From positions 1,054,001-1,118,000 of the forward strand of contig JBBPEB010000007.1 of assembly GCA_039096225.1 (NCBI GenBank): a DNA stretch of 64,000 nt, given 5' to 3'. The stretch is from Blastocystis sp. Blastoise. Taxonomy: Eukaryota > Sar > Bigyra > Opalinata > Blastocystidae. A model generated the notes under the pieces. The model worked only from the letters and a program-made list of their open reading frames with translations. It made no database searches and had not been told where the DNA came from. Position 1 is the stretch's first letter. Each line of letters starts with the position of its first letter. Positions 11,540 to 23,482 of the stretch are shown in pieces. The position numbers and the translations under genes were made by a program.

Positions 11540-13752
11540 ATGGATATGAATCCTCAGAGAATCGACAACATCGAGTCGATGAAAAAGGTTAGTGAGACAA
11601 TTACTACCTTAAGACAAATATTCAATTCATGTATGGATCAGATATTTGCAGAAACTCAGAATATCTTCATATTTCTAGAAGATTGTTCAAAATGTTTGAA
11701 TCAACAAGTTGAAAGGATGTCCTTACCTGAATATGGAAATTTCACAGATACATATACTCCTTATACGATTATTCACGATATTAATCCAGGTTATGGTACG
11801 TTTTTCTTTACAGAAAATAAAGGTCGTTATCCTATTAAGTCTACTATTTTAGATTTATTTCCTGATTCTTATTTATCTGAATTATATCATGATCCTACAA
11901 GTCGTAATGAGAATGGATGTATTTATGTTGATCATAGTGAAAAGTTATTTACTTATATATCTCATTTTATGAAAGGAAAACCATTATTATATTCATCCTT
12001 AGATGATTCATTATTTAAAAATTTAGATTATGAATTTAAATATTATAATTTACCTGTTCCTGGAGAGATTGAAGAATATATGGAGCCTATTCATAAACAA
12101 CGTTTATGGAAATCTTCTGTGATTCCAATAAGAATTAATAATAAATATTATAATATATCAAAAGCTGATTTGAAATCTCATTATTTATATAATACCTATT
12201 TTGATAAAGAAATAGATTCAGGATTATTATACGATCAAAAGAACGATGCTTTAATATTCCCAAGAACAGATATTTATTATTTTGATTATATATATAGTGT
12301 TATTATAGGATGTATGGATAAATTTAATGAGTTTAATAATAAGATCATTGATTTAGATAAATTAAAAGAAGAATTTGAGTATTTTAATATACCTCTTCCT
12401 TCTTATATAAAGACATTAGAAGATTATCAGAAAGCTTTATGTATATGGAAAAGTAATAGTATAAAAGTTAAGATAGGAAAGAAGATATATATAATAAGTC
12501 GTTCGAAATTAGCGTCTCGTGGTTTAGTATCATGCTATTTTAATAAAGAATTTGATAAACATATATTATATTCAGAAAAAACAAATTCATTAATACTTCC
12601 AGGTCGTAGTCAATTTTTTAAATATATATATGATTATATTCAAACAGGTGTTATAGCAATAGATTCAAAAGATCGGCCATTTATTGATGATATTCGAAAT
12701 GAATTCGATTCTTTTTCTATTAATCTCTCTCAAGATATATGGAATAAATTTGTTGCTTTAATTTATTATTTTTCTGAATCTATATTATTAAATGATCAAT
12801 ATGCATATATAGTATCACAATGGGTAGGATATAAACGATGGATATTATTATATAGGTATTTTTTATTATGATGATATTTATCTTATATAAAATTTAATTT
12901 ATGATATTTTATTGTATTTATTTTATTTAATTATTTTAATGATTATGTATTTATATATTTGTTGATAATAAATAATTAGTTAATTAGTTTTTTTGTATTA
13001 TATAGAGGAAGTCGAGATGGATTTGATGCTGAAGAATTTCATGGGAAATGTGATAATAAAGGAGAAACTATCGTTATTATCAAGGTTATTAATAAACAAG
13101 GTATTCCATGTCTTTTCGGTGGATATACATCAATTTCATGGACATCATCAGAATGTATATATATATTATTATAGTTATTATTATATAGCTATAGTTATAG
13201 TTATAATAATAATAATAAAGATAATAATAAAGATAATAATAATAATAATTATTATTATAATTTAGAATATATGTCATTTATATTATATCAGTAAATGATA
13301 TATACTTGAATATTTTCTTTATATATTATTAATATTAATTACTTGATATTATCTATGTTATATAAATTCTATATCTTACAATACTTATAATCTATAAAAA
13401 GATATTATTAATAAATATATATTCAGATTGTAAGCTTGTACGGGATAACAAAGCATTTCTTTTTACATTACAGAACCCTCACAAGATCCCTCCTCAGCGA
13501 TTTGAATCCAAGCCTGAAGGTAATAATATTAGTCATAGTTTCTTTTGTGGCCCTATTTTTGGTGGTAATGGTATTGATGATATATGTATATATGCAAATA
13601 GTAATAAAGATAGAGGAGGATGGACAAAATTTAGTGAAGATGGAGCTTATATGAATACTACTGGAAAAGGAAAAAGTCTTTTTGTTAATAATGATAAAGC
13701 AACAGAAACAAACTGGTTCAAAGTCAATGATATCGAAGTATTTGGTGTCTAA
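11540..13752 (+). CDS. Triple BTB/T1-like domain protein with C-terminal TLDc domain
   Basis: Exons 11540-12855, 13006-13154 and 13427-13752 sum to 1791 nt, giving 596 residues. After an N-terminal helical stretch there are three tandem KCTD/T1-type BTB-like units, about residues 85-175, 195-290 and 300-400. Each has a (P)I-x-S-x-L fold entry and an FxYI-hydrophobic helix. The C-terminal third is a TLDc domain: LLYRGSRDGFDAEEFHGKCD, CLFGGYTSISWTSSE, DNKAFLFTLQNP and the terminal NWFKVNDIEVFGV. TLDc proteins are linked to oxidation resistance and V-ATPase regulation. BTB units usually oligomerise or bind cullin-3. Whether these do so here is inference. The last two exons carry all of the TLDc core. 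Confidence 0.85.
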
Positions 13753-14822
13753 TTGATCTTTTTATTCTTATATATATATTCATTTTTTTATAAATCATAT
13801 TTATTTAATAGTTGAAGCTGCATACGTTTTTTAATCTTATATATATATATATATTATTTTTATATTTTTTTTATATTCCATATTTTTTGTAGGTATTTAT
13901 TTATTTGTTTTATGTAACATCATGTTTCTACTTATTATTCTCTATTTTCAGCTATACATTATAATATGCTTTTATTATAAATATATATTATTCTTAACTA
14001 TATTTCATAAATATTTGTATCTTTTAAAACTCTATAAATATATATGAGTATTTTTTATCATTTCTTCTTCTATTTCTTTTGCTATTCATGTTTATAGCAT
14101 CTTAGTTTATTCTCAGTTTTTCACATAATAATAATTGATGTTTGGGAGTAGTTTTTCTTATATATATACATTTTTTTTTGTTCAGTTGTCGACATTTTTT
14201 CATTTCTATAAATAATGGAATAAATGCTAAATAATCAATAATTGTATATAAAACATATTAAATGAGTATACCTATCATCATTCATAAAGATACACATATA
14301 TAATGAATAAAAATGAATGTTTTGAGCAACTGAAAATAAACATGTTGTTTCCATCACATAATTGGTTGCCATATATATTTCCCGATTGTTTAAAAATATA
14401 TTAAATATAGTTCTTATTATTCTTGAAGGCCAACAACTGAAAATAAAGTATTTAATTTGATCACTATTCATTCTTTTTCTTCTGATAAACTTGTGAATAA
14501 TATAGCCAATATTAAAATGTATTTTAACGACAGTAACGATAATTACAGAGTAGTTTTATCACAAAAATATTCTTCGTATACTCCAACAACGCAATATGGT
14601 TCTTTTGTAATTCTCTATAAGACATATCACAATGTCTAAACAAAAAAAATATTAAAAAATATATGAATCTCTTAATACTCATAGAGTACTACAAAACAAA
14701 AAATTACATTTGTTTCAAATTTATTTTTCATTTCGTTATCTTATCTTGTTCTTTTTCTTACATTTGCTTTCAAATAATATATTGTACGAAACAAGTCAGT
14801 AGTAGTATATCAGTTATTCGGC
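13753..14822. other. Intergenic region
   Basis: About 1 kb with T-rich tracts and no protein-like frame longer than about 60 codons. It presumably holds the terminator of the BTB-TLDc gene and the promoter of the BTB-LRR gene. Confidence 0.5.
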
Positions 14823-16261
14823 ATGAGTAATCCTGAAACACCAGAACAAACTCAAGAAGATTATGGAGTCTTTTTATTTGGAAAATCGAACAAACAATAT
14901 TCTATTGAATCTTCTGTCTTGGCTTTATATCAAGACTCTATACTAAATCAGTTATTTTTGAATAAATCGAATCGAACTCCAGAAGGATATATTCAAGTAG
15001 ATGCTCGAGATGAGTACTTTCCTATAATTCTACAGATGATGAGAGGCCAAGAAGTTGATTTAAATAGTTTTAGTTATCAAGAATTGAAAAGACTTATTAA
15101 TGATGCAAAATTCTTAAAATTAAAACTAGGGAAGTATTTTCGTAATGCAATGAAATGGCAAAAAAACAAAGAATTACAACATTTCATCGTTAATGAAGGT
15201 GGAAAGTTCTATAAGAATACAAAAACCGGAAAACAAGATTTGAAGGAAATGTTTTTTGAAGATGATATTGTTATTGATTTATCAAATGTAAAACTATCTG
15301 ATGATGATTTTGACCGTTTTTGTACTATTTTTGAACATATTTCACAACCTAATTTGAAACATCTTCTTTTAGAAAGTATATATATTATAATTTGTTTTTC
15401 TTAAATATATATAATTGTTTTTCTTATATATATATAATTTGTTTTTCTTATATATATAATTTGTTTTTCTTATATATATAATTGTTTTTCTTAAATATAT
15501 ATAATTGTTTTTCTTATATATATAATTTGTTTTTCTTATATATATATAATTTGTTTTTCTTAAATATATATATAGAATGTGGATTATGTGAGACGGGTAT
15601 GAAACGATTATCAAAATTATTACTTAATTCTGGAACAAATATTCAAACTTTAAATTTAGCTTGTATATACTATTGTTTATATATATATATAAGGTTTATA
15701 TATTATTTATTATATTACTTATTATATATATATATATAGATAATAATATTGATTCAGATAGTATAAAACCATTAGTAGAAGTATTTCAAAATGAAAAATG
15801 TCCATCTCTTTGTACATTGGATTTATCATGTATATATATATATATATATACTTTTATTATTATCAGTTTTTATTTCTATAAATAGATCTATTATATTATT
15901 ATATACTATTATATAGGTAATTATTTGGGTGAATTAGGAATAAGAAGTTTATTCTGTGCAAGTACTTCAAAATCATATTTAAATATCAAAAAAATCAATC
16001 TTGCCTGTATATTCTTATTATATATATATATATAATAATATTATTATTATTATTGGTAATAGTAGAACATAAATATAAATATAAATATAAATATATATAG
16101 ATAATGATATGGGACCAAAAGGTTGTAAATATATAAGTAAATTTATTACTGCGAATTGTTTACCTCAATTATTATCACTCAATCTATCATGTATATAAAT
16201 ATATAAATCTTTTTTATAGTCAACTAATAATTATTTAGTATTTATATGAATACTTTTTGAT

Positions 16262-16350
<89 letters not shown>

Positions 16351-16438
16351 TAATGGATTAGGTTCCAAGGGAATACAAGAATTAAGTGACGCATTCTGTT
16401 CGAAACATTCTATTAAGTTGGTAGAACTATTTTTAAAT

Positions 16439-16494
<56 letters not shown>

Positions 16495-16875
16495 ATTCTC
16501 ATTTTTTAAATATTATTATGAAAATAATTATATTGATTAAATACTATTTTTATAAATTCTATATATAATACTACTATATATAGTGACAGATATGGGCCGT
16601 GTAGGTGTGCATCATTTGTGTAGAGCACTAATGGCACGTGCGCTTCCAGAATTAAGAGCTTTAGAAGTTAATGGTATATAATAAGTCTAATAATAATACT
16701 ATTTAATCTTCATTGATTGTCTTTAATTATTATTATATATATATAATATATAGATAATTCTTTAATGAAAGAAGGACTGAATGAATTGCATGATACTCTT
16801 AAACATAATCCTTGTCCACTTTTAGGAAATATTAAAATGAAATTTAACTATCAAGACTATTCTTTACGTGCTTAA
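14823..16875 (+). CDS. BTB/T1-like domain protein with ribonuclease-inhibitor-type LRRs
   Basis: Eight exons: 14823-15375, 15576-15662, 15740-15829, 15917-16006, 16101-16190, 16350-16439, 16584-16673 and 16754-16875. They sum to 1212 nt, giving 403 residues. The N-terminus is a T1-like BTB unit ([20 protein letters not shown]...[20 protein letters not shown]). It is followed by LRRs of the RI/NLRC3 pattern, NxIxxxxIxxLxxxF...PxLxxLxLS. Exon 2 holds one LRR in 87 nt. Exons 3-7 each hold one LRR in exactly 90 nt, all bounded by phase-1 introns. The intron after exon 6 starts GC instead of GT. A scaffold or recognition role is likely. No enzymatic motif is seen. Confidence 0.85.
15404..15570. 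repeat. Intronic minisatellite (AT-rich, about 24-nt unit)
   Basis: Repeats of TTGTTTTTCTTATATATATA, seven or so copies with small length changes. They fill the first intron of the BTB-LRR gene. Confidence 0.85.
16264..16348. repeat. Long (AT)n at the 3' end of an LRR-gene intron
   Basis: More than 80 bp of pure TA dinucleotide running directly into the acceptor ATATAG. A similar tract lies at 16441-16491 at the start of the next intron. Confidence 0.95.
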
Positions 16876-17308
16876 TCAAATGAACTTATTAAGTTACACC
16901 TAACACATTTAACCTTCATTGGTTTTCATATCTATTTTTTTTTTGTCATTTTACGCATTCCGTTCATTTCTTATTCTCTTCTCTTTTCTTCTTTTTTATT
17001 TTCTCTTCTAATGACTCAATTGTCTTACATAATTTTTTTGCCTCTCCTCTTTTTATATGTTCTTTTATAATAAAAAAAACTTCCAGTTTCAGAAACAACA
17101 ACTTTGTTTTCGTTTTCGTTCTATTATCGAATAATAGAATACTCGCATTTTCTTTTAGAATTTCGCATTTTAAATGATTCTTTTGGTTTTTGTATTCATA
17201 TAATAGAGTTTCCCGTGAAAAATTATTGTAGAAAAAAAATAATTCTTTTGTAATTCTTTTTAATTATTGTACGCATCTCTTATTTATTCTACTTGAATAT
17301 ATATCAAG
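16876..17308. other. Intergenic region upstream of the DnaJ gene
   Basis: T-rich DNA with pyrimidine stretches. It contains TTTCCCGTGAAAA near 17210, about 100 bp before the DnaJ ATG and similar to the exonic GC motif. Confidence 0.5.
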
Positions 17309-19481
17309 ATGTCTCATGAGATAGTGGAACAATGTTTGGATAAAGCGGATCATTATATTCGTGCAGAAAATTATGAAATGGCCAATAAAGTTTTGAATAA
17401 GGCTTTGAAACATGATCCGGAAAATAAAGATATACTTCTAAGAATGAAATTAGTCGAATCAAAACAGAAACCAATGGGAGAATCAAATAGCTCTAATCCA
17501 GAATTGAGACAACGACATGCACATACAAAAGAAAAGACAGAACCAAATGAACAATCAGATGCATCGTCAACAACTCCAGCTACAGCAAGTTATACGCAAA
17601 AACAAGTTGATATAGCTTTGGAAATCAATGGAAAAACCGATTTGTATGAGATATTATGTATAGAGAAGACAGCTAATGCTGATGAAATCAAAAAAGCGTA
17701 TAGAAAGGTATTTCTATATAACATTCATAATATATTATGTTATGATGAATTTATTCTTGTAAAATAGAATCATTATAAATATTATGTATAGGATATATTT
17801 GTATTTTATATTATAATATTGTATTATATTCTATATTATAATACCTTAAATATATATAGATGGTATTAAAAGTTCATCCTGATAAGAATCAGGCTCCTGG
17901 TGCTGAAGATGCATTTAAGAAAGTTAGTGAGGCTTATAGTATTCTTAGTAATGAAGAAAAAAGACAAATATATGATCAACAAGGAATGGTATAGATATAC
18001 TTATTATTATATATCATTTTTTATATTTACTATTTTATTTAGAGTGTATTTTATTTTATAATATTATATATTATTTTTAATATTACACTATACTCTTATA
18101 TATATATATGTAGGCAGGTATAAATCCTACTTCTTCTTCTTCTAATCCTGAACATTATTATGGGGAAATGTCACCTGAAGATATATTCATGCAATTCTTT
18201 GGAATGAACTCACGTATATATTACTGTTATAGTTTTATTATTGTTGTTATTATCATTAGTGTATATTGTTTTATTTATTATTATATTTATTATTTGTTTT
18301 TATTATATTAGTGTATTTTATTATGTATACTATATTATTTATATATATTATTATTTAATGAATAATAATCATTTAAACATATTGTTTTTTTTTTATACTA
18401 TCCTATCTTTATTAACGAAAACAAAATTATATATATATATATAGCATTTATGAATAGTGGACCTTATAATTCTATGCCGGGGTTTTCACGTGTTTATGTT
18501 AACGGCCGTCCAATGAATTTCCAGAGACGTCATTATTATCAACATGAAGAAGAGGAAAATAATGACGAACATCAAAATGAGGAAAGAAGAACCAATCGAT
18601 TTGTATATATAATAATGATTATTTATACTATTATTATATATTATGATTATTCTTATAGTATTCTTATGTTTAACTATTATATATATGTATTTCTAGACAA
18701 ATATAGCTATGGTTGTTTTATACCTTGTATTAATGATATTTATGCTTTATGTGAACTCAAGAAGTACTTCCAATGAACCAACTTTTAGGTATATAGTGAT
18801 ATTAAATATATTATATAAATATATTATATAAATAAAATTATAATAAGTATATATTGTAATAATAAATATAATATAAATACTATAATAAATATAATATTAA
18901 TACTATAATAAATATAATATAAATACTATAATAAATATAATATAAATACACTATAAATATGATAAGAATTAATGAAAATAATGTGCCTATTAATATATCT
19001 TTTATATATATCTAGTTATTATCAGACTAATTCGTTTAGTGAACGTCAATCCACTCCTATGCAAAATTTCTATTATACAAAACCAAATACCAATAATCCT
19101 CAACAAGTATATATATATATATAACTTATAACAGAATCATTATCCTTATCTTATATACTTTATGTGAGTTTTAATTATATATATATATAGTTTGCTCAAG
19201 ATGTAGATATAGATGGATATAGAAATAGACAGAGGCAATGTAATATTGATTATCAACAGAAAACAACAGTATTTACAATAAGAATTTTTTTTTACTTATC
19301 TTATTTATTTAGTTCTTTTTCAAACCAAAGCGATCTACAATTCCATATCCTTATTTATCATAAATATATTATATATCTAATATTATTTTCATTATAGTAT
19401 CCTTAATAGGTCACATCATGTAAAAACTTCAAATCTTATGAAGAAAGAATGAAATCAAAATATCCAGATCTATTTGAATAA
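17309..19481 (+). CDS. DNAJB12/DNAJB14-type ER-membrane J-protein
   Basis: Hsp40 co-chaperone that would stimulate Hsp70 at the ER membrane, in the family acting in ER-associated degradation. Exons begin 17309-17707, 17860-17988 and 18114-18213, followed by five more up to the TAA at 19479-19481. The N-terminus is a short helical TPR-like segment ([21 protein letters not shown]), typical of DNAJB12/14. The J domain is split by an intron: [24 protein letters not shown], then [28 protein letters not shown]. The HPD triad is intact. A Gly/Phe/Met-rich linker with [10 protein letters not shown] follows, then one membrane segment ([18 protein letters not shown]) and a C-terminal DUF1977-like part ending YPDLFE. 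The domain order matches the family throughout. Confidence 0.88.
18866..18955. repeat. Intronic tandem repeat
   Basis: About four copies of a 23-nt unit (ACTATAATAAATATAATATA plus 3 nt) inside a DnaJ-gene intron. Confidence 0.8.
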
Positions 19482-19798
19482 TATAAATTCATGAATATTC
19501 CTTTTGTTTCTTCTATCATTTTTCACTTTTTCAATGTCTTAGATTCCTTTATTCTTTTCTTGTTGTTGAATTTTATTTAACAAATATAGTCATTCGTTTT
19601 TAAAAATATTTTTACCCATAAATAAATGAATAACTCATAGAATTAATTAAAAAAATGATAAAAAAAGTATCAGTCGATGTTCTTGAAAATCATTGTGTGA
19701 ATCCGTAAATAATCACAATTTTCCAAACTTTTTTCTTTTTTCCTTTCATTTTTTAAAGGACATTTTATTAACGAGTTTCTTTATAATTTATTAACAAA
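19482..19798. other. Intergenic region between the DnaJ and Mpp10 genes
   Basis: About 300 bp of T-rich DNA, presumably the Mpp10 promoter. No motif is recognised. Confidence 0.5.
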
Positions 19799-20245
19799 AT
19801 GGAACTCAACGATAAACGTTTTGATGACTTCTTCGAAAACATTGCTCCTCATCCAGAACGATTTCTGAAAAGAGATGATGAAATGATTAAACAAATTCAA
19901 GATATCCTTAAATTATTATTTGATTTTGCTAAGAAGAATGAGACTCAAGAATTTGGTGAATTACCAGAACTTTATACAGAAGGATTTGATGCTGAACAAA
20001 CATGGGAACAAGTTCGAATTCGTTCTGGACCTCTTATTCATTATCTTGAATCTAAAATAAATGAACTTGATGAAAAGAAAGACACTATTCAATTGATTCA
20101 AACAGATTCTAAACAAAAAGTGAAAAAGAATAATAAAAAAGAAGAAATCGTTAAAAGTACACCAAAAGACTCTGGAAAAGAGAATATAAATGAAGAAGAT
20201 GAAGAGTTTTATTCTGTTAGCAGTGAAGAAGAAAATGAAGATGAT

Positions 20246-20283
<38 letters not shown>

Positions 20284-21590
20284 AGAAGAAGAGGAAGAAG
20301 ATAATATAGAAGATAAAGAAGATAAAGAAGATGATGAGAAAGAGAATGATGGTGATTATGTTGTTCGTGAAATGGATGATTATTCGAATGATCCCGATGC
20401 TCTATTAGAACAATTACATAAATTCGGAGAAATGGAAGAAGAAGAATATGCAAGGAAACAAAATAGAGAAGATGATGAAGAAGAAGGTAATATATATAAT
20501 ATATATATAGTATTGTTTATCTATATATATTTCTTTATTAAACTAATGTTAATAATAGAATTAATACTAAGTACAATCAATATAATAATACTATATATAT
20601 ATAAATATAGAAGGATTGAATGAATTTGATATGCTTCCTTCTGATGAAGAATTATTGAATGAATTAGAAGAAGATGAAGATACAACTACTACTACTTTAA
20701 AGGATAAAAAGAAGAATAAAGGAAAGAAAGATATATCTGAAGATGAAGAAGAAGGATTAAATATGGAAGATTTAAGTGAGAGTGAAATAGAAAGACAAAT
20801 GAAAGAAATGGAAGAAGAAGAAGAAGAAGAAGAAGAAGGAGAAGAAGAAGGAGAAGGAGAAGAAATGAAAGATATAGAAGAGCGTGAAGGTGATGAAATG
20901 AATACAATGAGATTAGCGGATAGAATAGAAGAAAAAGGCGAAAAGAAAGAAGAAGAAGAAGACAATAATAATAATATGGAAAATGATCAAGATGCACAGT
21001 TACTTGAAGATAAACCTAGAAAGAGTATATATATATATATATATATATAATTAATAATCTTTTTTTTTTTATAAACATATCTTGTTTTTATTATTATAAT
21101 ATATATTTTATGTTTTATATATATATATATAGATGATGATTATAAACTTGTTGAGAATGATGATGATGATGAAGAAACAAGGTATATATATAATAATAAT
21201 ATTATTATTATTAATGTATATTTCATTGATTCTTCTTCTTATTATCATGACTATTATTAGACTTTTAGTTATAATTATATTTATATTTATGCTTATATTT
21301 ATATACCTAAATAGATCAATGAAGCGTACAATTGCATCTTTAGAGAAAGAAGCATTAGCCGATAAAGCATGGCAGTATAAAGGAGAAATAGATGGTAAAC
21401 ATCGTCAAGTGAATGCTGCCTTAGGAGTAGATCTTGATGTAGAGAGAGGAGTCAATGTAGATACACTTATTGAAGAAAATAATAATATTAATAAGAGTGT
21501 TACTATTGAAGATATTATTAAAAGTCGTATTAAAGATGAAGCTTTTGATGATCCCATTCGAAAAGAAGCTCCAAGGTATATATATATATA

Positions 21591-21670
<80 letters not shown>

Positions 21671-22753
21671 TAATATATATAGAGAGAAAGCTAAACGTGA
21701 ATTACCTGAGTTATCTACTGAAAAGAGTGATAAGGTATATATAATATACTATAAAATAGTACATATAGAATACTATATATATATATATATATAGGGTTTA
21801 GGTGATATATATGCAGATATGTATATGGAACAAGTGAAAGGAGTTAATAAAGTCGACGAAGCTCTTCAAAAAGAACATGTATATAATAATAATAAATATA
21901 ATACTAATGAATATAATAATGAATATTATTATTATTTAGGAAGAGATAACCAATATGTATAATCGTCTTATACATACATTAGATAAGTTAACAAATAGTA
22001 ACTACACTCCTTCCTATGTATATAAAGATATGTCTGTTGATAAGACAAAGAATGCTATTGAAATGGAAGAAACTACTCCTGTTTATGTCAGTAATGAAGA
22101 TTTGAAAGCTCCTGAAGAAGTATATATATATATATTTAGGATTGTTATTCTTATTATATTTATAAACTTAGATATATATATATATGTTTTTTTTAAACAT
22201 TACATATAAATATATATATAAATATGAATTACATATAAAAGAGATTATTTGTATCTGTAAAATTATTTTATGAATATATACTATTATTCTTATTCTATTT
22301 ATAAATATGATTCCTATTGTTTTTTCCCTCTAAAGGTTTACGCGCGTAAAGAGAAGCGCCAAGGTGTTATTATGGGGGCCGTCGAAAAAACGAAATTCGA
22401 TAAACAAAGAGATCGAAAGGTATATATATATAATTCTATACTATATTGATGAATAATAATATCTTTTATCATGATAATAATAATAATAATTATTATTATA
22501 TATATATAGGCAAGTAAAGAAGCTCGTAAGAAGAGAATTAATGCTTCTGAGAATGATCTTAAAGAGCGCGCCAATTATGATGAAAAAGCCCGCGCTATTC
22601 TACAAAAGAGAAAAGATACTGATTTGGTTAATGTATATATATATATTGTTATTGCTATTAATATATATTTTATTTTCGTTTTATGTATATCTATTCACCA
22701 AAATATATTATTATTATTATTATTATTATTATCGTTGTTGCTATTACTATTGC

Positions 22754-22843
<90 letters not shown>

Positions 22844-23016
22844 CTAAGAATGTTGTTAAGGGTGTTGAAGTTAATAAAAATGGCGACGACTTTAAATCAA
22901 CCACTTTCTTTAAAAATCTACAAAATGAAGTTCAAAATGATATTTCTAAATTAAAGCAAAAAGCAAAAGAACAGAAGAAAACCACGGGAAGTGCTGGCTC
23001 ATCTTATAAATTATAA
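19799..23016 (+). CDS. MPP10: U3 snoRNP protein Mpp10
   Basis: Component of the small-subunit processome needed for 18S rRNA maturation in the nucleolus. The N-terminus carries ELPELYTEGFDAEQTWEQVRIRSGPLI, the conserved Mpp10 opening. Long Glu/Asp-rich acidic tracts follow, typical of the family. The conserved core comes next: KRTIASLEKEALADKAWQYKGEIDGKHR, TIEDIIKSRIKDEAFDDPIRK, GLGDIYADMYMEQ, EEITNMYNRLIHTLDKLTNSNYTP and the AIEMEETTPVYVSNEDLKAPEEV box. The tail is basic (KEARKKRINASE...) and ends SAGSSYKL. About ten exons are split by AT-rich introns, one filled by (ATT)n at about 21590-21670. The exons at 22336-22420 and 22511-22630 have clearly higher GC than their surroundings (GCGCG runs). 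Confidence 0.92.
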
Positions 23017-23482
23017 ACATATCCTATATTCTATTTGAATACTATATATATTATATATATATTATTTATTTATTTCTTTTTCATTTTTAAATAATTGTTT
23101 ATTGTTTTATTTGTTTCTTTTTTGTCTGTTTTCCTATTTAAATAATGTATTTTTTGTTTTGTTTTGTATTCTGTTCAATTTTTTTTATTATTTACATAGC
23201 CATATAAATATATATTTATACTTTGATATATATTTTTAATGTTTCTTCGTAATGAAAAGATATAATTTTATTAAGTATAAATATCAAATGTAACACTACT
23301 TTTTCAAAACTAACTCCTCTTTAAATCAGATTTATTCTGAAATAATCTTAAACATTTGTTTTTCATTATTTATTTTCATTATCTTCAGTTGTTAAATACC
23401 TAAAATACTTCTAAAAGACAAATAGAGTATATTTATATTTATACATGAATTGATTTTTCATTTTTCAAGATTAATGATTAAC
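23017..23482. other. Intergenic region
   Basis: AT-rich spacer between Mpp10 and the kinase gene, with T-rich stretches. No coding signal is seen. Confidence 0.5.

Noticed and set aside
14457-14639. 60-codon plus-strand frame
   Set aside because: No motif, AT-driven composition and no splice partner; it looks like chance.
19381-19412. TATCCTTAAT near a DnaJ intron end as a U12 branch point
   Set aside because: It lies only a few bases from the AG and the donor is GTATTT, so it does not fit a U12 intron.
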